Positions 44,577 to 54,897 of a stretch of DNA of 64,000 bases are shown piece after piece (position 1 is the first letter of the stretch; the number at the start of each line of letters is the position of its first letter). A model generated the notes under the pieces. That model saw only the letters and a list, made by a program, of their open reading frames with translations, did no database searches and was not told where the DNA came from. The position numbers were made by a program, and so were the translations under genes. Location of the stretch: NCBI GenBank assembly GCA_047967505.1, contig CM106541.1; one strand, 5' to 3'. This DNA comes from Dipteris shenzhenensis (Eukaryota; Polypodiophyta; Polypodiopsida; Gleicheniales).

Positions 44577-45406
44577 GATGAACTAGAAAAAATAAAAAAA
44601 GATGATTATTGATGAGCTGAGAAGAAAGGGGAAGGGAAGAGAGGATTACTGTTGGAGCACGTTTATAGATGCATCTGATTAGCACATCTATTTTTACATA
44701 TAATGGTGCATCTATAGATGCAGCTATCTGTGTCTGCAAACAGGCTAGATGCGCGTCTAGACATGCCTGTAGACGCGATTTTAGACGCGCTCTGAGAAGC
44801 GCCTATAGACGCGCTCCGACAGACGGACTTTTCTAAAATTTAGAAAAGGACATGCACCCGACACATAAATGTAACACTGATACCCAAATCATGCGTTTTT
44901 TGGATACGAGAAAGTACAAATCCAAAGAGAGAAAACTTCCAAAAAAGATCAACTGCAAAAAGACTTACCTTGGATAGAGGTATGGAAGGTTCTTCTCCTT
45001 TTTCAAAGTTGCTTCTCTTCCTTGTTCGCCCTCCTCTCCTTTAAGCTTGGAAGTAAGTGTGGGTGCCTTCCTCTTAAGTGTAAGCTTGGAAGTAAGTGTG
45101 GGTGCCTTCCTCTTAAGCGTCGAAACTATGGATCTGCTAATAACGAAGCAAGCAAGCCACGCAAAGTATAAGTAATGTGAACAAAAGCGAAGCGAGTGCG
45201 CTAAAAGCAGGTTTAAAAGCCGCGTCTAATAGTGCATCTAATAGCGTGTCTAATTACACATATCAGACGCGGTTTTAGACACGCTTGTAGACGCACACCA
45301 TAGAATAGACAGATGCGGCTTTAGACCCACTTGTAGATGCGTGCCACAGAGTTTAAAATTAAATGTTTGAAGAAAAGCAAATTTTTTTGGGTTGTTTGTT
45401 TGTAGG
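44577..45406. promoter_or_regulatory. Divergent promoter region between TNP1 and TNP2 of copy I
   Basis: It contains a motif cluster at 44655-44830, the TNP1 leader exon and its splice donor (complement at 44963-44968), a tandem duplication around gtaagtgtgggtgccttcct (45050-45115) and a second motif cluster at 45205-45345. TNP2 starts at 45407. The motifs are the same type as at the element ends. Confidence 0.65.
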
Positions 45407-48400
45407 ATGTCTTCATCTTCAACAAGTAGCTCCAGTGAGGATGAATCCCTCCGTATCCACCATCGCGAAATGTGGTTGGAGCAAAAAATCAAATGTATGT
45501 GTGATCGATGTCGAGGAAACATGTATGGTGCACGCAAGATTACACTCAATCACATCTCAAAGTATGGAGAATGGGATGCAACCGTAAACATTGAGATACG
45601 TATGGGTGTTCATATGTTTGAGTTATGATCCCATTTTAATTTGATACAGGATGCAGTGCCACACCTGCATATGTTGCCCTATGCTCACCATAAGGAGCCG
45701 AAGCATCGGTGATATGAGGTGGGATCTTCAAGAGGGACCGTTATGGATGCATGGAGTGATGGTGATAGTAGCCCTCCGCCATTACCTCATGAAGCCGTGG
45801 AGGAGGAGGTTTTTGATGATATGGTGTGGGATTTATATGTCCATCGAGGGAGGGATGATAGCATGGAGCAGGATGATCTTTTTACTACAGCATCGACTCC
45901 ACTGTTTGAGGGGTGCACATTCTCTGTTCTACGTGCCTCCCTTGAGTTACTAAACTTGCAAACCATCTATGGATGGAGCAATGCAAGTTTGAATGCATTA
46001 CTCAAGTAAGCTTTAAAGTCTATTTTGCAAACATGGTGAATTATGCTAGTGGGTCAATTACTCGAATGCTTTTCCTCATTTATGGTCTTCACGTGCAGGC
46101 TATTGTGTAAAATGCTTCCAAGGGAGAATAAATTACTGACCTCAAGAGATATAGCAAGGCAACATGTGACCTCTCTTGAAGGATTCGATTACAAGCGCAT
46201 CCATGCATGCATGAACGATTGGCAACATGTGACCTCTCTTGGAGGATTAGATTACAAGAGATGGCAAGGCAACATGTGACCTCTTTTGGAGGATTAGATT
46301 ACAAGTGCATCCATGCATGTGTCAACGATTACGTTTTATTTTGTGGACTACATAAGGATGCAAGAGAGTGTCCTACTTGTGGAGAGGCAAGATATAGAGC
46401 AGATCTCAAAACTTTGGACGTGCCTCGTAAGGTTTTACGACATTTTTCAATAATCCCTCACATCCAACATATGTTCAAGTGCAAATCTATTGTAGAGCTC
46501 ATGTCATGGCATTCCTCCCATCGATCAACCGATGGCAAGTGGAGAACTCCTGCGGACTCTCCTGCGTGGAAGCATATTGAAGACACATGGCCAAGCTTCA
46601 AGGAAGAACCTAGGAGCTTGAGACTTGGATTGGGTATGGACGGTGTGAACCCATTTGGTCTCAAAAGCACCTCTTACAGTGTATGGCTGGTGATATTGGT
46701 GAATTATAATCTTCCACCCTCTATGGCTATTAAGAAAAGACATGTTATGCTGTCCCTTCTAATTCTAGGAAAAAAAAAGTCAAAAATCTTGATGTTTATT
46801 TGGAGCCTTTGATTGATGAGCTAGAGATACTTTGGAGAGTTATCGAGGTGCATGATGTGAGCAGGCCTCCCTCGTCACGAGACTTCAACTGCAAAGCAAT
46901 CTTGATGTGGACAATGCATGACTTCCCAGGCTATGGCGAGTGTTCAGGTAAGCATTGCACTTCTAATTATGAATAGGCAAAGGATGTGTCACCCTAAACC
47001 CACCTTCAATTGTTAATTGCATCTATTGTTCAAGTCTCACTACATCGGGTTACCATGCATGTCCTGTTTGTGGTCCTTCGCTAGTTGCCTCACGGGCAGA
47101 CGCATTGAATAAGGTCATCTATGAGAATCACCATCAATTTCTCCCACCTGATCATCCTAGATATGTTGCCCCTCGGAATGAAGTCCTCCCACAATCACTC
47201 ACCGCAAGAGATTGGATGAGAATTTGGGACGGTTTCATGACTCCTCCACAGTAAGGGTTTGTAACTATTGTGTGCTATATTGGCTGTAAATAAAGATTGC
47301 CTGCTAACACCAACTTTTGTTTAGATACTCCATCTTTTATCATTTGCCACATTGGTCCCACCTCAAGATCAATCACCTGCTTAATCCCATGCATATCTTC
47401 AAGAATGTGGCATCTACCATTTGGGAGCATTTGAATGGGACACGAGATTCCGCAGGCATAAGGGAGGATCTACGTACCATAGGGAGGATGCGTGAAGCTT
47501 GGCCACAAGAGAGACCAAATGGGCGTGTTTTTTTACCTCGTGCACCATGGATGTCATCAAAGCTAGAGATGGCGACGATGAAGCGTGCTATTACTACAAT
47601 TTGTACTCCCATTGGATGCATGAGGTGTTTGAAGGGAGCCTTTACAAAGAGCAAGAAAAGAGGTGTAGAGCAATTATATGGCTTGAAATCTCATGATTGG
47701 CACAAGATGCTCCAATAAGTATTTTATGTGCATAATATCTTCTTCCTTTCAAATTTGTGAGTCGATAATTATAAGCAACTAATCAACCACCTCCTCGTGG
47801 ATTCAGTTCATACTACCTACTAGCATTTCATGTAGTGCATTGAAGGACGTGAAAGATTATATTTACAAGATGGGCGAGCTTGTGAGGTACTTTACATGAT
47901 ATAAAATATGATGCGTATCAATGCTCCATGCAAGTTTGAATGCATATTGCTAATATGCTGTACTTTTTCATTTCTAGGTATGTGAGCTCAAAGGAAATAG
48001 ATCCCACCACGCTTGAGAATGCTCGAGTTATGTCAGTGGAGGTGGTTTGTTTAGTGGAGGAGACATTTCCACGTTCTATTCTTACAAGCCAACTACATCT
48101 TATAGTGCATTTGGTAGATGAGATTGCTCTTGCGGTATTATACATGCACGATGGTTGTTCTTCCTCGAGCACTTCATGAAGACCTTGAAGGGCTTCATGA
48201 GACAAAATGCAAGACCCGAAGGTAGCATGGCCGAGGGTTGGTTGGTACAAGAGTCACTTGTATATATTTCTGAGTTTCTTGTTGATGTGGATAGCTCTCT
48301 CCCACGACTATGGAGAGATGATGAAGACCTAACGATGACCTCTATTGTGCCTCAAGGGAAAGGATGCAATGAAGTAATAGACACAAAGTTGCATAATAGT

Positions 48401-49524
48401 ATCAACCTCTATTGCGTGCTTAATAGTGATGTGATGAAAAGATGGGTGACAAGATACGAGGATGCAAAGGCAATAAGACAAGAAGAAAGGGCCCTCTTTT
48501 GTACACACCACAGATCTCGTGTGCCATACCCTCAGTATCTAACAGCACTTCCAAAGGATATTCATGTGGATTGGCTACTTGATGAAATGGAGAAAGCAGA
48601 GAAAGACGAGGGGATGCATATCACAATGGAAGAATGGGAGTATGCTAGGGGATGCATGAGCAAGGTCGGTTTATAGAATGTTATGCATAAGTTAGGAGCT
48701 TTCAATAATTTAGATTGCTTATTTAATCGATTTTTTCTTGGTGTAGTGCACTATGTTCAATGCTATATGGTGTGAGGGCAAGCATTTTCGAACACAACGG
48801 ATTGATGATAAGAGAAACACACAAGATTGCAGCGTCATTGCTAGCTTTGAGGGAGCCAATGGAGTCATGGATGATTATTGTGGCATAATCCAAGATATTA
48901 TTAAGCTTGACTTTCGACGCTTCTTTGTGTATTTTTTAGATGTAAAGTGGTTTAAGGACGTGGTGGAAAGAGGCCCTAATGCAACAATCAAATGCCATGC
49001 AAGTGGCTTTGTAACTATTGACTCCACAAAGTTTTGGCAAAGTAGGAAGGACACACTAGTACTACCACAACAATGTGAACAAGTACTGTGTACACAAAAA
49101 AAATACTCGCTTTTAAATATTTGATGCAAGAAAAATAATATGATTGTATTTGTGTTTGAATTAGATTGTCTATTAACCAATGGTGGACAATAATAGATGG
49201 TGGCATGTCATACCTATTATGCCACGTTCCAAAGTGATGTATAATACATTTACTAATATGGAGCGTATGGAGGATGATCATGGCCATGGATGTGATGATG
49301 ATCATGATACGAGAGAGGAGGATTATCATGAGATAGGAGATACAGATATTGAGGCCATTACCCGTGAGGACGAGCCTACCATTGGTGATGCTGATTTTGA
49401 TGAGCACATGAGTAGCACAAGTAGTAGTGGGTTGAATGTATTTGTAGACCTAAACACTTGTTTGGATTTTGAAGTAGATAGTTTGGCAAGGGTTGAGCTC
49501 ATTGAGGATGAGATTAAATCGTAG
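45407..49524 (+). pseudogene. TNP2 transposase gene of copy I, damaged
   Basis: Exon 1 starts MSSSSTSSSSEDESLRIHHR. Exon 2 (45650-46005) follows a GATACAG acceptor; exon 3 (46099-46947) holds LPRENKLLTSRDIARQHV, CPTCGEARYRADLKTLDVP, TPADSPAWKHIEDTWPSF and LGLGMDGVNPFGLKSTSY; then YHACPVCGPSLVAS; HLKINHLLNPMHIFKNVAS (47358); DUF4218-like SKEIDPTTLENARVMSVE and MKTLKGFMRQNARPEGS; DUF4216-like DYCGIIQDIIKLDFRRFF (48870); and an acidic tail ending at 49524. The exon 1 donor present in copies W and Y is deleted near 45590. Exon 3 carries a triplicated segment (46140-46300) and a frameshift in an A-run at 46770-46780. Confidence 0.88.
46140..46300 (+). repeat. Triplicated segment inside TNP2 exon 3
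   Basis: The run caacatgtgacctct followed by gaggatta or gaggattcgattacaag occurs three times (near 46158, 46222, 46268), where other copies have it once. It adds residues before the conserved HAC..ND motif. Confidence 0.85.
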
Positions 49525-49689
49525 CCCATCATTGATATTGGCAAAACTATTTTACATATTGTGTCATTCTCCTCACCTCACTTAATTCGTGTATATGTGG
49601 GTTTGCAAAAAAGCATTGATGTTTTTGTTAAAATTATGTGCTTTGGTAATCATGGGCAATGTTTGGAAAGCAATTATGTACACCAAAAT

Positions 49690-50060
49690 CTCACTTTCTG
49701 TATTCTCTGGTTTGTGTCTAAATACGCATCTAATTCCCAGCGTAAACATGCAAATAAAGGCGCTAATACACGTGTAAATAGACGCGCTGATAAATGCAAT
49801 GTTAAACGGGCCAGTATTTTCTCAATTTAGACGTGCAAATAGATGTGTTAATACATGCACAAATAGACACGCTGATAAACGCAATGTTAGACGGGCTCAT
49901 ATTTTCTTAGTTTAGACGCGCAAATAGACGTGTTAATACATGCACAAATAGACGAGCTACTAGACGTGCTATTAGATGCGCTCGTAATTCCTCTACTCAA
50001 GCAACGCCTATAGACGCGCTCGCTATTTTGCGCATCTACCAAGCGCATCTATAGTTGCTT
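49690..50060. repeat. Right subterminal motif cluster of copy I
   Basis: Words such as agacgcgct, agacgtgc, tagatgtgtt and cgcatctat are repeated. A segment of about 67 bp (from caaatagacacgctgataaa-like sequence) is duplicated around 49770-49900. Confidence 0.75.
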
Positions 50061-50072
50061 TGTGTTGTTGTG

Positions 50073-51487
50073 AGTCTCACCTGAGCTTTGGGATGCCATC
50101 TTTCAAGGGTTATAACATTTTGGGGCACCCTCCCACTCCTGGGGAGCTATACACATATATGACAGGTACTCCAAACACCCCCCAAGAGTCAGTAGTACAA
50201 ACTCCAAACCACCCCAACCCAATACTAGCTGAGATTACCCCAATGGAGTCGAGACAACCGAGCTGGCTACAGAGCCGAGCCCTTTCTCCCCCCCTTCAGT
50301 TAGGAGGCCATTCTGCCAGCTTGCAAAGCTGCCAGCGTACTCCCATGCAGTCGAGAGTTGCTTCACTAGCTACGAGTGGCCAGCTTACTCCCGTGCAATC
50401 GAGAGTCGCTTCTCCAGCTACGAGTGGCTAGCGTACTAGCTCAACACGACAAGGCAGCAGGCGTAGTAGTAGGGAGAGCAGTGGGCAATGCATGGCACAA
50501 TGCTTTGAGGGGGGTATTGGTGGGGGCAGGGATGATTCAGATGATGCAGATGTGCCAGAGGGTGATGGTACAATCTTCTATGACATCACTCAGACAAGAG
50601 ACATCTTGATGGATGCACGAGGGAAGGACATCATGGCCTTCATGCGCTCTGTAATTGCTAACAACTATAGAGATTGCTTTATTCACTACAAAGACCGAGC
50701 CAAAAAAGGTTGGCTAATGAGACCCTCACTGCTATTCGTTTTAGGTATCCCAATCCTCCCAATGTTTATTTCACAGATAAATGGGCCAAGTCAAAGATTG
50801 TTATGATACTTGCCAATAAAAGATCTTCGCTTAAGAGGCATGCACTAGTCGAGATTGCCAAGAGAGAGGGAGGTCAAGCACCAAGGGGCCAACCCCCCAC
50901 CGCTCACAAGCATGAGTGGAAGAAAGCAATGAAGGTAGCACAGGTGAACTTCACTCTGCAACATGTGGAGGCACGAAGGATCCAAATGGACAATATGGAA
51001 ATGTGCATTTTGAAGCAGGGGGTGTTGAATCATGGGAGGCCCAATTTGTAAGTATCGATCTCAAATTATATTGTGTTTATGTGGTTTATTAGGAGGTTGT
51101 TTCTTTGTACTAACCCCTTCGTAAAATATTTTGTCATCTTGCAGCTTGATATCGTGGGTAGGTATAGCACTCCTGTCGAGACATCCTACCACCACCACTA
51201 TCACAGAGGAGATACATGGAGGCACTTCTATGATGACGGGTTGATTACTAAGGAGTAATATATTCAAGCTACTGGAGCGCCTCCCAAGTATTTAAAAGTA
51301 ATTAAATAATGTCAATATTATAAACAAAGATTTGATTTTTCATACATTGATACATGTTGTCCCTCATTTACAGGGCCCTACAGCTGATCAAGAGAAAGAA
51401 GATGAGGAAGAAGGAAGCGAATAAAGGAGCAAAGAAGGGAGTGAAGAAGGGAGCAAAGAAGGAAGCGAGGATGCAAAGAACTTAGAT
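50073..51487 (+). pseudogene. TNP1-like gene of copy Z, main part
   Basis: It resumes exon 1 after copy I: NILGHPPTPGELYTYMTGTP, TPNHPNPILAEITPMESRQP, repeats of RVASLATSGQLTPVQS type, then an acidic DDSDDADVPEGDG, DARGKDIMAFMRSVIANNYR, DKWAKSKIVMILANKRSSLK and ARRIQMDNMEMC. The donor GTAAGT is at 51048. Exon 2 (51145-about 51298) follows an intact TTGCAG acceptor and reads HYHRGDTWRHFYDDGLITKE. The acidic tail exon starts at 51374. A stop near 50437 (TAG for the CAG or CAA of a sister copy) and a frameshift near 50700 break it. Confidence 0.75.
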
Positions 51488-52165
51488 TAGTCATAGAAGT
51501 AGTGCTAGCTACTCTTTTTTGTACTTGAAGCCATTGGGTTGGCTTCGTGCCTCTCTTTTATATACACTCCTCTTATTTTTTGTACTTGAATCGAAGCAAT
51601 AGGACATGGCTTGGCTTCGTGCTATATGTACATACAAACACTTTTTGGGCTATGAATTAATATACACTCCTATTATTTTTTTGGCTTTTAATTTCCTTGT
51701 GCAACGTTCTATCAATGAATGCCTTGTGAACTAAACATTTTGGACTTGTAATGTTGTATTCAGAATTGTAATCATCGACTATAGACGTGCTTGGAATTGT
51801 GCTAATTAAAATGTGGTTGGCTGTAAGAATTGAATTGCACAATGTGGAAATGGGATTCTTGTAGCCATGTAGCATACACAACATACATAGCATCCTGTTC
51901 AACCTCACAAAATTCTACTTTTATTTAAAAAAGAAGATTCTATAGAGCGTCTATAAGCATGTCTATGTATGCATCTTTCTATTTTTTTTAAATTTCGATG
52001 GAGCATTTAAAAGCATGTCTATAGGCACATCTGTCCGTTATATGGATGCATTGATAGGCACGAGTGATCTGTAGACGTGCAAATATATAGATGCACCCGT
52101 AAGTTTTTTTTAAAGTTAAGGAAACACGTTTGTGTGTGCATATGTGGGTGCTTTGTCTTGTTGTG
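51488..52165. repeat. Right terminal region of copy Z
   Basis: It matches 39563-40000 and, inverted, 42462-43150 and 57686-58273. It contains copies of a cggcttcgtgc...acttgaagcc segment, a motif cluster (51935-52120) and the terminus ...GGGTGCTTTGTCTTGTTGTG ending at 52165. Confidence 0.8.
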
Positions 52166-54897
52166 ATACAACTATGAACTCAACTCTCTTGGGGTCTCTC
52201 ATTCTCTCACTCATTGTGTCTCTATAAAATACAACAAAAGAACAACAGAAATTGAATTTTGTATGATTGGATATATTCTACTCTTACAATGGTATATACA
52301 TACTCTAGTAAAAACTCCACCGTATAAGAAAATATTTCGATACCAATTAATCCTTGATGCTACTCCTTTTTTTTTGTAGTGAATCCATCTCTCTCTCTCT
52401 CTCTCTTTATGTCTCTCTGTCTCTCTCTCTACCCCCCCTCCATTGCAAGCCTTTACATTAGCATAGCTATCTGTTCCTTCTTTGTTTCAACCTTTGCAAT
52501 TTCTATTTCCATCTCCAAATTCCTACATCTTTTAACTTCCATCGCCATTGCTCCACATCACACCCTACAATTGGCACACCTATATGTCATGCAATATAGC
52601 TCATAGCTCTATCCCATGTAGCAATAGTGAGAAGAGGCACCAACAATAACAACATAACAAAGGAGCCAACAATAACAGTAAGAGAAGCAACAAGAATACA
52701 CCTTGAGGGTAATCTGTGTCCTCATCCCTTACTTGTACCTTGCCCTTCCATGGAATCTAACCACTTGAGCTTGACACCTCCTTTGATTACTCTCCTCATG
52801 CTCCCTATCAACATCTCTTTAGAGCCTACCTATCTCTCAAAGCATAACGCATTGGCTTTATACAATCGCTCCGAGTGGAGGAGAAGAAGGGAAGGGGAAG
52901 GGAAGTATCAATGGGTGGTAGCAATTGTGCAACTTCTTATCTATCACTGTGGGATTCAATACCTTCTTTTCATTTTTCTCTGAAGACTAACAAATCAAAA
53001 TACTACTATTGCTAAGAGATCAAAAACCTCTGCCAATTGATTTTTGCTCACTTTTCCTTTTATATAAATTATTTCTACCTACCAATACAATCAAAAGTGG
53101 TTGAAAGAGGCAATTTCAAATTAGATCAAAAACACGAGCAAGGTAACCAAACTCTTTTTTGAGAATTTCAATGTGAAAAGAGAATTGTGAAGAGGAGATC
53201 ATTGAAGTTGGAGAGGAGGTGCAACATCAATTAACATTGATTCGATCAACATAAAGGGTGTACATCTGACTTGGCAACACAAAACAAGCTATAGTGGGCA
53301 TTGCGACAAGCTTCACGCACTACACCTACTTATGTTTAACAATACTGAGGGTGGTAAAGGAAGACAAATTGGATCTTCTAAATAGGTGGTTTCATTGTCC
53401 TCAATCTTAGGTTTGGTATAGAGGATGATGGTTGAAACTACTATCCACTAAAAAGCTCCACTACATGTCGATGAAAAAGCTTCATGAGAACAAATTGTCC
53501 AAGCATACATCAGTTACAAAAAAAGAGTAGAGACATGGTCGATTTGGATGCCTATATTTAAAGCCACACCCGCCTCTTTAGTAACGATATTGTGCTCCTC
53601 ACATTGGTGGCTCTAACCAAGATGAGGTCTATCCACTAAGAAAAAAGTCTATAAGGAGCAACTCAATGATGATTGTAAAATGGATTAGGGAGGTAATGAA
53701 GGTCAGGAGAGTACATGACAAGGTGTCCCAAAGCCGAACATGATACTTTCTTAGGAGCTTCTTCACTGATGATTGATAGTATTGTAGCATGAGAAAGAGC
53801 AAGAAAATAGAGACTATTTTAAGATTTCAATACCTCCTCTCAAGGTTAGAATTTCTCAACTACATGTCAATCAACATCTCCACACCTGCATTTGATGTCT
53901 GCTGCCGTGACACAAGGAAGTTCTAGTTGCAGCAACGCTACTTGGCTTAGTAGAATGCGGAGTTATTGTAGTAGTAACAACTTCAAGATAGTTGTTATTT
54001 CATGGGTTGTTTGGCTTGAGAAAGTAATAAGGGCGGCTATGTAATAGTCATTTGGATCGTCTATAGTATAGCAAAATGCATGGTAGGAGTTGAAATGATG
54101 AGGACGTAATAGTAAAGGTGATCGAGCTATGATAAATAGACTTGAATGTGTGTAGCAAGCAGGGTATGGTGGGTTAACAGGTTTGGTATTATATAACTTG
54201 GGCATGTGTATTAGGCTTCATGGTATGTAGCTCAAAACATCATGGTTTAAGTTTAATGTTCTGTATATTGAAGAAAAGCTACAAGGATTCATACGGTGAT
54301 TTAAAAATGCATGTTCAAGTTTATGCTATAAAAATACATGTTCAAAGTTTATGTGATAAAAATACATAGGCAATGGAATAAATAGAGGGATGCAAGAAGG
54401 TGAGGTTGTAATTCAACAAAAAGTCCAAAGTATAGGCATCAACCAAGTACTCTTGGAATACTACATAGACGATGGCTTTTTTTAATTAATGGCTCTTATA
54501 TTGTAGAGGGAAGATCAGATTCTACAATATCCTTTCATTGGGGGAGATCTACATAGATATACTTTATCTTTTTATATATGCCTATGCACTTATGCATACC
54601 ATTTTAATTTTCATTGAATTGGAGGCCTTAATACTTTGTTTTGTATCATTCATGTGAGAGAGATGTAATGCTATGAATATAACCTAAAACCTTATTCATA
54701 TGATCCCAATTCCCAACATGAGATCTTGATGAACGAGGGTGGCTGGGTCAGGGTACTAGTTTATTGAGGTGATAGCCTAGATTTCTTTATTTGTCTCGGG
54801 GGCTATTAAAAGCACTAAATCTGCATATGTAACTGAATATAACTCGCCAAGATCCGCATTCCTGCGAAGAGACGAAGGTGCATTCTCAGAGGTCCAG
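52166..54897. other. Anonymous DNA
   Basis: It includes a CT microsatellite (52388-52432) and several open frames without recognisable domains (52379-52606; 52627-52983; 53963-54205 minus). I see no splice structure or family match and do not call a gene. Confidence 0.45.

Larger units (their letters stand above)
42462..50072 (+). mobile_element. CACTA-like element copy I, complete two-gene structure (7.6 kb)
   Basis: The left terminus starts CACAACAAGACAAAGCACCC. The right terminus, inverted, reads CACAACAACACAAAGCAACT, giving an inverted repeat of about 30 bp with five or six mismatches. Subterminal motif clusters lie inside both ends (42475-42810; 49690-50060). TNP1 is on minus, TNP2 on plus, transcribed away from a shared region. 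It sits in TNP1 exon 1 of copy Z with flanking trinucleotides agc and agt, compatible with a slightly decayed 3-bp duplication as in CACTA elements. Both genes carry inactivating changes. Confidence 0.85.
40676..52165 (-). mobile_element. CACTA-like element copy Z, deletion derivative hosting copy I
   Basis: The left end CACAACAAGACAAAGCACC (40676) and the inverted right end (52146-52165) match over about 38 bp with few differences. Most of TNP2 is deleted: the left subterminal region joins directly to the first codons of TNP2 exon 1 (minus) at about 40757. Then come the divergent region, TNP1 leader and intron, and TNP1 on plus. Copy I (42462-50072) is inserted in TNP1 exon 1. Without it Z is about 3.9 kb. 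The flanks (ctt / ata) do not match, so target duplication is lost or the ends were rearranged. Confidence 0.75.

Noticed and set aside
34000-50000. A CRISPR-like array suggested by the recurring GACGCG words
   Set aside because: The words are short, degenerate, in both orientations and irregularly spaced; they cluster at transposon ends and promoters, not as repeat-spacer units.
52369-52377. TTGTAGTG at 52370-52377 as the right end of a canonical CACTA element
   Set aside because: Only eight bases match; no subterminal repeats like those at 58389 are present, and no paired left end or target duplication is visible.
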